From Bacteroidota bacterium (GTDB lineage Bacteria; Bacteroidota; Bacteroidia; Bacteroidales; FEN-979), in contig JAPLDK010000034.1 of the NCBI GenBank assembly GCA_026391775.1, positions 1-56,176 of the forward strand: a DNA stretch of 56,176 nt, in the 5' to 3' direction. A model generated the notes under the pieces. The model had not been told where the DNA came from. It searched no databases and saw nothing but the letters and a program-made list of their open reading frames with translations. Of the stretch, positions 17,649 to 25,838 are shown piece after piece. Both the position numbers and the translations under genes were made by a program. Every line of letters starts with the position of its first letter. Position 1 is the stretch's first letter.

Positions 17649-18688
17649 TTGAGGTTAAAAAGGAAGGAGTATTATTAACAAAGACCGACCTTGAATTTGA
17701 AAACGAAGGTGTACTGAATCCGGCAGTAATACGCCAAGGTGACAGCGTTCATCTTTTTTATCGCGCTGTGCGGAAAGGGAATCACTCGAGTATTGGTTAT
17801 TGCCGCCTGGATGGCCCGTTAAACATTGCCGAACGCTGGGATAAACCTTTTATGGTTCCTGAATCCGAATTTGAATCGCATGGTGTTGAAGATGCCCGTA
17901 TTGTAAAGATTGATGATCTGTATTATCTGACATATACCGGGTACGATGGGACAAATGCCCGTGGGGCTTTAGCCACTTCAAAGGATTTAAGTCATTTTAC
18001 AAAACAGGGGATTATTGTTCCCCCAATCACATATGCACAATTTGTATTTCTTGCTGAATCTACTGGAAAAGTAAATGAAAATTATTACCGCAATCATAAG
18101 TTTTATTACCAGGAAGCAGATCCTGAGAAAAAAATAATGCTTTGGGATAAAAATGTAATCTTTTTCCCCAGGAGAATTGACGGCAAACTGGTATTCCTTC
18201 ACCGGATCAGGCCAGGGATACAAATAGCTTGTGTTAATAATATAAAAGATCTCAATAAAGAATACTGGGAAAACTATTTTCTTAACCTGCATGAACATAT
18301 TGTCATGGATCCTGTTTATCCTCACGAGTCAAGTTATATTGGCAGCGGGTGCCCTCCTATTGAAACGGAACATGGCTGGTTGCTGATTTATCACGGAGTG
18401 CATGAGACTGACAGAGGACGTGTATATTCGGCCTGTGCTGCCTTACTGGACCTGAATGATCCATCCAAAGAGCTGTCGAGACTTCCCTATGTACTGTTTT
18501 CACCAGAATATGAATGGGAATTGTATGGTGAAGTGAATAATGTGGTTTTTCCTACCGGCACTGCCTTGTTTGGGAATACCTTATTTATTTATTATGGAGC
18601 GGCGGATTCATATATTGCCTGTGCCTCTTTAAGTTTATCTGCATTATTGTCTGAATTGATAAAACATGCTGCTAAAGATGAAAAATGA
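17645..18688 (+). CDS. GH130-type glycoside phosphorylase/hydrolase
   Basis: Five-bladed beta-propeller enzyme of 347 residues resembling GH130, a family acting on beta-mannosides, often by phosphorolysis. Visible are NPAVIRQGDSVHLFYRAV in the first blade, HGVEDARI with the family's catalytic-type aspartate, YTGYDGTNAR, HRIRPGIQIA and LLIYHGVHETDRG. Coupled to the AI-2E-like gene by a four-base overlap and followed by a glycosyltransferase overlapping by 11 bases. It has no signal peptide, so it likely works in the cytoplasm. The exact linkage cut cannot be read from sequence. Confidence 0.82.
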   Translation: MIEVKKEGVLLTKTDLEFENEGVLNPAVIRQGDSVHLFYRAVRKGNHSSIGYCRLDGPLNIAERWDKPFMVPESEFESHGVEDARIVKIDDLYYLTYTGYDGTNARGALATSKDLSHFTKQGIIVPPITYAQFVFLAESTGKVNENYYRNHKFYYQEADPEKKIMLWDKNVIFFPRRIDGKLVFLHRIRPGIQIACVNNIKDLNKEYWENYFLNLHEHIVMDPVYPHESSYIGSGCPPIETEHGWLLIYHGVHETDRGRVYSACAALLDLNDPSKELSRLPYVLFSPEYEWELYGEVNNVVFPTGTALFGNTLFIYYGAADSYIACASLSLSALLSELIKHAAKDEK

Positions 18689-20900
18689 CCTGGCTGAAAT
18701 CCTGTTTATTACTTCATATCCTCCCAGGGAATGTGGCATAGCAACCTATTCGAATGATTTGATAAAGGCGCTGAACAATAAATTCAGCAATTCCTTCTCA
18801 ATAAAAGTTTGTGCTTTGGAATCCGGAGAGGCAAATTATCCTTATCCCGCTGAAGTACAATATATCCTTGACACTTCATCAACTGCAGGATACGAATCAT
18901 TGGCCTATACCATTAATAAAGACATTAACATTAAAATAGTGCTGATCCAGCATGAGTTTGGTTTTTTCAGATTGCAGGAGACAATATTTCTGCAATTTTT
19001 AAAAAACATTTCAAAACCGGTTATCATTGTTTTTCACACGGTCCTTCCTCATCCTGAAGAACAGTTAAAATTAAAAATACAGGCTATCGCGTCTGCCTGC
19101 GTGTCAGTTGTTGTCATGACCCATAATTCGGCTGATATTTTAGCTGTTGATTATGGATTGCAAAAGCAAAAAATTTCTGTTATTGCCCATGGCACCCATT
19201 TGGTTCTTCATTTAAACGATAGGTTTCTGAAGTCGAAATATGGACTGAAGGGTCGGAAAGTGCTTACAACATTTGGCCTGATTAGTTCCGGGAAGAGTAT
19301 TGAAACCACCCTTGAAGCATTACCTGCCATTATAAATGAATGTCCTGAAGTAGTGTTCCTGATTATTGGAAAAACTCATCCCGAAGTTAAACGGTTCGAA
19401 GGAGAAAAATACAGGGAAAGTCTGGTGCAAATAGTAGATCACTATTCTCTGCAGGATCATGTGATATTCATTAACAACTACCTGGCATTACCCGATCTGC
19501 TTGAATATCTGCAACTAACCGATATCTATCTGTTTACATCAAATGATCCTAACCAGGCCGTAAGCGGCACTTTTGTTTATGCAATGAGCTGTGCCTGTCC
19601 CATTATCTCTACACCTATCCCTCATGCAAAGGAGGTATTGACAAGGGATACAGGAATTATTTTTAATTTTCGCGACTCACAGAAATTGGCTGATGGCGTT
19701 ATACGCCTGCTAAACAATGGGCCATTGCGAAGGAGTATAAGTTCAAACACCCTTCAGAAAATTGTCTCCACCGTATGGGAAAATTCTGCTGTTGCTCATG
19801 CAATGTTGTTTGAAAAAATTGTCGGCGCAAACATTACATTAACATATACGCTGCCGGCCATTAACCTGAACCATCTGAGGCATATGACAACCAATGCCGG
19901 GATTATTCAGTTCTCAAAGATCAATCAACCTGATATCAGTTCGGGTTATACCCTTGATGATAATGCCAGGGCACTTGCAGCCATGTGTACGTATTTTAAA
20001 CAAACAGGTTTTGACGGTACACTAGACGAAATCCGAAAGTATCTCCGCTTTATAAAATTCTGTATGCAACCTGACGGTGACTTTTTAAATTATGTAGACA
20101 GGGATAACAGATTTACCATTCAAAACCAGGAAGACAATCTGGATGATGCCAACGGAAGGGCTCTGTGGGCTTTAGGATATGTGACATCCCTTGCGGGGTT
20201 GTTACCCTGGGATATCACATCAGTTGCTGAAACAATTTTTGAGAAATCCCTGCTTCGTATTGGCAATGTGCATTCAACCAGGGCTATGGCTTTTGCAATA
20301 AAAGGTATTTTTTACCATTACAGTATCATAAAGTCACCGGCGAACCTTGTCCTTTTGAAAACATTCGCCGACCGGTTGGTCCAGATGTACAGGCATGAAT
20401 CGAACGAAAAATGGGAATGGTTCGAGGGTTATCTTACTTATGCCAACAGTATATTGCCTGAGGCTATGTTATATGCCTGGTTACTGACTAAGGAAACAGT
20501 CTATAAAGAAATAGCAATCTCGTCGCTTAATTTTCTCATTTCACAGATTTTTAATGAAAACGGGATAGAAGTAATTTCTAATAAAAACTGGCTTCAAAAG
20601 GGACAAGTGGCAGGGCATTTTGGCGAGCAACCCATTGATGTTGCCTATACCATAATGACCTTAAGCAAATTTTACGATGTATATAAAGACGAAGACTACC
20701 GCCTGAAAATGGAAACGGCGTTCTCCTGGTTCTTAGGGAATAACCGATTGCATCAGATAATTTACAATCCATGTACAGGCGGATGCTACGACGGCCTTGA
20801 AGAAACTCATATTAATCTGAACCAGGGGGCAGAGTCAACAGTAAGTTATCTGATGGCAAGGTTAACAATGGAAAAGTATAAATTGATGGAATGCAGATAA
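18678..20900 (+). CDS. GT4-family glycosyltransferase with C-terminal helical glycosidase-like domain
   Basis: Two-part protein of 740 residues. Residues about 5-385 form a GT-B fold: SYPPRECGIATYSNDLIKAL at the N-terminus, TFGLISSGKSIETTLEAL at the second Rossmann start, and the donor-binding VSGTFVYAMSCACPIISTP. The rest is an all-helical domain with TLDDNARALAAM, DDANGRALWALGY and NLNQGAESTVSYLMA, a pattern seen in six-hairpin (alpha/alpha) glycosidase-like folds. The ATG at 18678 is preferred over 18666. Tight coupling with GH130 suggests both handle the same, possibly mannose-containing, oligosaccharide. Confidence 0.82.
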   Translation: MKNDLAEILFITSYPPRECGIATYSNDLIKALNNKFSNSFSIKVCALESGEANYPYPAEVQYILDTSSTAGYESLAYTINKDINIKIVLIQHEFGFFRLQETIFLQFLKNISKPVIIVFHTVLPHPEEQLKLKIQAIASACVSVVVMTHNSADILAVDYGLQKQKISVIAHGTHLVLHLNDRFLKSKYGLKGRKVLTTFGLISSGKSIETTLEALPAIINECPEVVFLIIGKTHPEVKRFEGEKYRESLVQIVDHYSLQDHVIFINNYLALPDLLEYLQLTDIYLFTSNDPNQAVSGTFVYAMSCACPIISTPIPHAKEVLTRDTGIIFNFRDSQKLADGVIRLLNNGPLRRSISSNTLQKIVSTVWENSAVAHAMLFEKIVGANITLTYTLPAINLNHLRHMTTNAGIIQFSKINQPDISSGYTLDDNARALAAMCTYFKQTGFDGTLDEIRKYLRFIKFCMQPDGDFLNYVDRDNRFTIQNQEDNLDDANGRALWALGYVTSLAGLLPWDITSVAETIFEKSLLRIGNVHSTRAMAFAIKGIFYHYSIIKSPANLVLLKTFADRLVQMYRHESNEKWEWFEGYLTYANSILPEAMLYAWLLTKETVYKEIAISSLNFLISQIFNENGIEVISNKNWLQKGQVAGHFGEQPIDVAYTIMTLSKFYDVYKDEDYRLKMETAFSWFLGNNRLHQIIYNPCTGGCYDGLEETHINLNQGAESTVSYLMARLTMEKYKLMECR

Positions 20901-20976
20901 AAAGCCTGGTAAACAAAACACTGCCTGACGGGAAAATAGTTTCAAATGAGTATTCTCTTCAAAGTAAAATTAAATA
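20890..20976 (+). pseudogene. Possible remnant of a second GH130 gene (28 codons)
   Basis: A 28-codon frame starts at an ATG overlapping the glycosyltransferase stop and ends at TAA before the CheB/CheR gene. It opens MQIKSLVNKTLPDGKIVSNE, reminiscent of GH130 N-termini of the form K-(I/V)-KRLNNK-LPD. This could be the stub of a lost third gene of the glycan set, or a chance frame in a short intergenic stretch. Confidence 0.3.
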
Positions 20977-21000
20977 AGTAAATTAACAGATAATAAAAAA

Positions 21001-23925
21001 ATGCTCGTGAAACCCAAGAAACTGAAATCGGCAACATCCTCAAAAGTAAAAATTTCTGATGTGGATACCGGTAAGTTCCCAATAGTCGGGATAGGTGCAT
21101 CGGCTGGCGGATTGGAAGCATTGGAACAATTTCTCAGTTATGTGCCTGAAAACAGCGGAATGGCCTATGTGGTTATCCAACATCTGGATCCAACGCAGAA
21201 AGGTATGTTGCCGGAGTTGCTTCAGCGGATTTCCAAAATGAAAGTTTTTCAGGTAAAAAACAATATGGCTGTAAAGCCAAACTGCGTGTATGTAATTCCT
21301 CCAAACAAGAGTATGTCTATATTAAAGGGGATGCTTCACCTGTTTGAACCAAAAGAAACAAGAGGACTGCGCCTTCCGATTGATTTTTTCTTACGTTCGC
21401 TTGCCAACGACCTGCATGAACGAAGTATAGGTCTTATTCTTTCGGGCATGGGCTCCGACGGCAGTATCGGACTCCATGACATAAAAGAAAGAAACGGAAT
21501 AGTGATGGTACAGGACCCTGCTTCTGCAAAATTCGACAGTATGCCCCGCAATGCCATTAATTCCGTGCAGGTCGATATTGTGGCTCCAGCCAACGAGTTG
21601 CCTGCAAGGCTCATTCAATTTATTAAACATATTCCTGTCATCATATCAGATATTGATACAGAGATTAAAGACAAAAGCGCTCTCGAAAAAATTATTATTC
21701 TACTGCGAACCTATACAGGCAACGACTTTTCGTTATATAAAAAAAATACGGTGTATCGCCGCATTGAAAGACGTATGGGTGTCCACAAAATTGATAAGAT
21801 ATCTTCATACGTTCAATTTTTGCAGGAAAATCCAAAGGAAGTGGATATTCTTTTCAAAGAATTGATGATTGGAGTAACTAGTTTTTTTCGTGATCCTGTA
21901 GTATGGGAAAAGTTGAAAGAGAATGTTATTCCAAATATTATTGCTAATCTGCAACCCGGTTCAATATTGCGGGCATGGATACCTGGGTGTTCTACAGGAG
22001 AAGAGGCATATTCACTAGCCATAGTGTTTAAAGAAGTGATTGAAAAAATCAATCCGCATGGAGGCTTTTCGTTACAGATATTTGCTACCGATCTCGACAA
22101 TGAGGCTATTGAGATAGCCAGAAAAGGCATATTTCCTGCAAATATTGCTGCCGATGTATCGCCAGATCGTCTGAAACGTTTTTTTCTTACTACTGATGAC
22201 GGTTATTTCATCAATACTGAAATAAGGGAAAAGGTTGTATTTGCACAACACAATCTTATCATGCATCCTCCTTTTACAAAGATCGATATCCTTTCATGCC
22301 GCAATCTGCTTATATACATGGAGCCCGAGTTGCAACAAAAGCTGATCGGACTGTTTTACTATAGTCTTAACCATGACGGAACTATGTTGCTGGGCACTGC
22401 CGAAACGCTTGGACCGCAGAGTCATCTTTTTACAACTGTTGATGTTAAATTGAAAATTTTCAAACGCGCCGTTACTAACCAGACACCTGAATTATTCGAT
22501 TTTCCCTCTTCCTTTTCCCTGTCCAAAGTGACTACTATTGAAAAACAAATACTTGCCAAACCAACCCAGAATATTCAAACGCTTACCGATCAGCTGTTGT
22601 TGCAACATTTTTCACCTGCCGGTGTTTTAGTGAACGAAGATGGTGACATCATATACATTAGCGGACGTACTGGAAAATATCTGGAACCGGCTGTCGGTAA
22701 AGCAAACCTGAATATTTTTGCAATGTTACGCGAAGGATTGCGCAACGAATTTCCTGTTGCCTTCCGCAAAGCCATTATAAAAAAAGAACTTGTGGTTTTG
22801 CGCAATCTCAAAGTAGGTACAAACGGTGATAGTCAAATATTAAATATTAACATTCAATGGATTGATAAACCTGAGTCTTTACGCGGCATGGTAATGATAG
22901 TTTTTACTGATGTGCCGGAGATTACTGACTTAAAACCTTACATAAAAAGGGGAAAAAAGACTTTAAACATTACAAGGCAAATGGAGTTGGAGAATGAGTT
23001 AAAGTATACACGCGAAAAGATACAGGACACTCTCGAAGAAATGCAGACTTCGCAGGAAGAGTTAAAATCTACAAATGAGGAATTACAATCTACAAACGAG
23101 GAATTGCAATCTACCAATGAAGAACTTACAAGTTCAAAAGAAGAAATGCAAAGCCTGAATGAAGAACTTCAAATATTGAACACTGAATTGCAGTCGAAAG
23201 TGGATGCTTTTTTGCGGGTGAACAATGATATGAAAAACCTGCTTAACAGCACCGATATTGCTACTTTGTTTCTCGACAAAGAATTGAATATTCGTCGTTA
23301 CACCATTCAGTCGACCAATATTTTTAAACTGATAAAAAGCGACATTGGCCGGCCTTTTACCGACCTTGTTTCCGATCTTATATACCCCGCATTGGTTGGA
23401 GATGCTCTCAAAGTATTAAGGACACTCGTATTTATAAAAAAACAAATTTCCACCAAAGACGGGCGATGGTTTTCCATTCGCATTATGCCCTACCGCACCT
23501 CTGACGACAAAATAGACGGTCTGGTCATCACTTTTTTCAACATCTCCGATCTCAAGCAGGTGGAAGTAAAATTACACGAAATAGGGCAGATGAATAGGGT
23601 GCTCTTAAATTCATCCTCAGATATAATAATTAAATTATCAACTGACAGGAAAATACTGGAGTTTAATTCTGAAGCTGAAAAATTTTTCGGTAAAAAACGT
23701 AAGGATGCATTAAATAAAAATTTTATTCAGATGTTTATTCCTGAAGCAGTTCGAAAAAAGACTGAAAAAGAGATGGATAAACTGCTGAAAGGAATGCTGG
23801 ACGGCAAATTCAAAATGAAGGTATTAGCAGCCGGAGATAAATTGTTAGTTGTTGAATGGTTCGTAAAAGTACTGCTCAACAACCTGAAGATACCAGTAGG
23901 AATGATTTTATTACTAAATAAATAA
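21001..23925 (+). CDS. CheB-CheR fusion with coiled coil and PAS domains, no kinase domain
   Basis: Soluble signalling protein of 974 residues. Residues about 25-215 are a CheB methylesterase with its triad visible: Ser34 in GASAGG, His61 in QHLDP, Asp153 in GMGSDGS. Residues about 222-500 are a CheR methyltransferase (YRRIERRMG, GCSTGEEAYSLAI for SAM binding, FATDLDNEAI). Then come a PAS-like region, a long coiled coil built on repeats of STNEELQ (about 670-735), and two further PAS-like segments to the C-terminus. No receiver precedes CheB and no histidine kinase follows, unlike many longer fusions. A PAS-only gene follows after six bases and may be its partner. Confidence 0.9.
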   Translation: MLVKPKKLKSATSSKVKISDVDTGKFPIVGIGASAGGLEALEQFLSYVPENSGMAYVVIQHLDPTQKGMLPELLQRISKMKVFQVKNNMAVKPNCVYVIPPNKSMSILKGMLHLFEPKETRGLRLPIDFFLRSLANDLHERSIGLILSGMGSDGSIGLHDIKERNGIVMVQDPASAKFDSMPRNAINSVQVDIVAPANELPARLIQFIKHIPVIISDIDTEIKDKSALEKIIILLRTYTGNDFSLYKKNTVYRRIERRMGVHKIDKISSYVQFLQENPKEVDILFKELMIGVTSFFRDPVVWEKLKENVIPNIIANLQPGSILRAWIPGCSTGEEAYSLAIVFKEVIEKINPHGGFSLQIFATDLDNEAIEIARKGIFPANIAADVSPDRLKRFFLTTDDGYFINTEIREKVVFAQHNLIMHPPFTKIDILSCRNLLIYMEPELQQKLIGLFYYSLNHDGTMLLGTAETLGPQSHLFTTVDVKLKIFKRAVTNQTPELFDFPSSFSLSKVTTIEKQILAKPTQNIQTLTDQLLLQHFSPAGVLVNEDGDIIYISGRTGKYLEPAVGKANLNIFAMLREGLRNEFPVAFRKAIIKKELVVLRNLKVGTNGDSQILNINIQWIDKPESLRGMVMIVFTDVPEITDLKPYIKRGKKTLNITRQMELENELKYTREKIQDTLEEMQTSQEELKSTNEELQSTNEELQSTNEELTSSKEEMQSLNEELQILNTELQSKVDAFLRVNNDMKNLLNSTDIATLFLDKELNIRRYTIQSTNIFKLIKSDIGRPFTDLVSDLIYPALVGDALKVLRTLVFIKKQISTKDGRWFSIRIMPYRTSDDKIDGLVITFFNISDLKQVEVKLHEIGQMNRVLLNSSSDIIIKLSTDRKILEFNSEAEKFFGKKRKDALNKNFIQMFIPEAVRKKTEKEMDKLLKGMLDGKFKMKVLAAGDKLLVVEWFVKVLLNNLKIPVGMILLLNK

Positions 23926-23931
23926 AATACC

Positions 23932-24483
23932 ATGAATAAAAAAGAACTGAAGTTTACAGATGAACAAATGCTTCGCAGAAAAGCCGAAGAAAAACTGAAA
24001 GAGAAGCAAAAAAAAGTGGATAAGCCGGTTCTGGAAACCGATATGAAAAAGCTTATGCATGAACTGCAGGTACACCAGATTGAATTAGAAATGCAAAACG
24101 AGGAATTGCGCCAGGCAAATGAAACGGCAGAAACTGCGCTTAAAAAGTTTACGATGTTATACGATTTTGCCCCTATGGGCTATTTTACACTCGATAGCGA
24201 TGGCAGTATCTGCGAATTGAACTTTACTGGCGCCGAAATGCTTGGTGAGAAACGCTTTAGTTTGGTAAACGCCAACTTTAAGCTATTTGTTTCTGAAAAG
24301 TCGCAATCTGTATTTAAAAAATTTTTCAGTAAAGTCCTTGCCGGTAATGTTAAAGAATCGTGCAAAGTGATGCTTGGTTATGATAATAAACCTCTATGCC
24401 TGGTTTATATGGAAGGCATCCTCACCGGCGATGACCGGAAATGCCTTTTATCTGTAGTTGATATTTCAGGTTTCAAAAAATAG
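23932..24483 (+). CDS. Stand-alone PAS-domain protein
   Basis: The 183-residue protein has a charged helical N-terminus (DMKKLMHELQVHQIELEMQN, the short helix often found before PAS in sensor kinases), then one PAS domain at about residues 65-180 (YDFAPMGYFTLDSDGSICEL, then GAEMLGEKR). There is no kinase, cyclase or DNA-binding output. It begins six bases after the CheB/CheR/PAS gene and looks like the front of a kinase that lost, or never had, its transmitter. Probably an adaptor in the same signalling complex. Confidence 0.82.
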   Translation: MNKKELKFTDEQMLRRKAEEKLKEKQKKVDKPVLETDMKKLMHELQVHQIELEMQNEELRQANETAETALKKFTMLYDFAPMGYFTLDSDGSICELNFTGAEMLGEKRFSLVNANFKLFVSEKSQSVFKKFFSKVLAGNVKESCKVMLGYDNKPLCLVYMEGILTGDDRKCLLSVVDISGFKK

Positions 24484-24493
24484 AATAATCCTT

Positions 24494-24718
24494 ATGAATA
24501 TAAAAAAAGTATTGATTGCATTGGATTATGATCCGACTGCGCAAAAAGTTGCAGAAATAGGGTTTTCAATGGCTAAAGCCATGCATGCAGATATTATTGT
24601 TATGGGTTCTCATAGCCGGAAATGGCTAGAAAAAATACTAATGGGAAGTGTTACTGAAAAAGTTTTTAGTAATACTACTCTGCCTATATTTATTATCCCA
24701 ACTAAAAAACACAGCTAA
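24494..24718 (+). CDS. Internally shortened universal stress protein (UspA-like)
   Basis: The ATG at 24494 gives 74 residues, about half the usual Usp length. The N-terminal beta strand and helix (KKVLIALDYDPTAQKVAEIG) join directly to the C-terminal nucleotide-binding part (ADIIVMGSHSRKWLEKILMG followed by GSVTEKV-type sequence and PIFIIPTKK). The middle strands and helices, around 65-80 residues, are missing without a frameshift, and the join lies at AKAMHAD. This looks like an in-frame deletion between similar AKxxHA-like segments. Whether it still folds, perhaps as a swapped dimer, is uncertain. Confidence 0.75.
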   Translation: MNIKKVLIALDYDPTAQKVAEIGFSMAKAMHADIIVMGSHSRKWLEKILMGSVTEKVFSNTTLPIFIIPTKKHS

Positions 24719-24730
24719 TAATCAGGATAT

Positions 24731-25819
24731 ATGAAAGAATTTAAATTATTCACTTCTGAACAACTTGGATCTGTAGAAGTGAAAAATCGTGTTGTAATGG
24801 CGCCAATGACAAGGTGCAGGGCGATCGGGAATATGCCAAATGAACTGATGGCAACATATTATAAACAACGTTTTGGGGCCGGCCTGATAATAACAGAAGG
24901 CACATCGCCCTCGCCCAACGGACTGGGTTACGCCCGGATACCCGGGATCTTTAGCACTAAGCAGGTCGAAGGCTGGAAAAAGACAACTTCGGCTGTACAC
25001 GAATCAGGAGGGAAAATATTCATTCAGTTTATGCATACGGGAAGGATAAGCCATCCATTAAATATGCCTGTCGGAGCGCAGATTCTGGCACCTTCGGCAG
25101 TAAAAGCTGCAGGACAGATGTGGACAGATTCAAAAATGCTGCAGGATTTTCCGGTGCCAAAAGAAATGTCGTCAGAAGAGCTTTTGCAAACAAAAGCACA
25201 ATTTGTGGCAGCAGCAAAAAAGGCCCTGGAGGCAGGATTTGATGGTGTGGAACTGCATGGGGCCAATGGTTACCTGCTCGAGCAGTTCCTTTCACCCATC
25301 AGCAATATCCGTAAAGATAATTACGGTGGAAGCATTGAAAACCGGAGCCGGTTTGTTATTGAAGTGGCGTCGGCTGTTGCAGAGACAATCGGAAGCAGAA
25401 AAACTGCGATCCGCTTATCGCCTTATGGAGTTGCCAGTGATATGCCACTTTATCCTGAAATCGATGCTACATATAATTATCTTTCAGATCAACTGAACAA
25501 ACTTGGATTAGTGTATATCCACATTGTTGATCATTCTGCGATGGGATCCCCTGTGGTTCCTTTGAAAATCAAGAATCTCATCCGGAATAATTTTAAAAAC
25601 ACTATTATACTTTCAGGAGGATATGACAAGGAAAGAGCAGAGAAAGATATTCAAAGCGGACTGGGTGATCTCGTGGCTTTTGGTCGGCCATTTATTAACA
25701 ATCCCGATCTTGTTGAACGGCTTAAAAACAATTGGGCTTTATCGGAAAACCTTCTAATGGACTTATTCTATACTTCCGATGAAAAAGGATATACCGATTA
25801 TCCGGTTTATAAAGCCTGA
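24731..25819 (+). CDS. Old yellow enzyme-family NAD(P)H:flavin oxidoreductase
   Basis: FMN-dependent ene-reductase of 362 residues with a TIM barrel. Visible are VVMAPMTRCRA near the N-terminus (FMN contact), QFMHTGRISHP, the substrate-binding pair in ELHGANGYLLEQFLSP, and NIRKDNYGGSIENRSRF. Such enzymes reduce activated C=C bonds, nitro compounds or quinones and often accompany detoxification and oxidative stress genes. It lies 12 bases after the short Usp gene and 19 bases before the magnesium ATPase. The true substrate is unknown. Confidence 0.92.
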   Translation: MKEFKLFTSEQLGSVEVKNRVVMAPMTRCRAIGNMPNELMATYYKQRFGAGLIITEGTSPSPNGLGYARIPGIFSTKQVEGWKKTTSAVHESGGKIFIQFMHTGRISHPLNMPVGAQILAPSAVKAAGQMWTDSKMLQDFPVPKEMSSEELLQTKAQFVAAAKKALEAGFDGVELHGANGYLLEQFLSPISNIRKDNYGGSIENRSRFVIEVASAVAETIGSRKTAIRLSPYGVASDMPLYPEIDATYNYLSDQLNKLGLVYIHIVDHSAMGSPVVPLKIKNLIRNNFKNTIILSGGYDKERAEKDIQSGLGDLVAFGRPFINNPDLVERLKNNWALSENLLMDLFYTSDEKGYTDYPVYKA

Positions 25820-25838
25820 AAAGCCCAACCTATAAATA

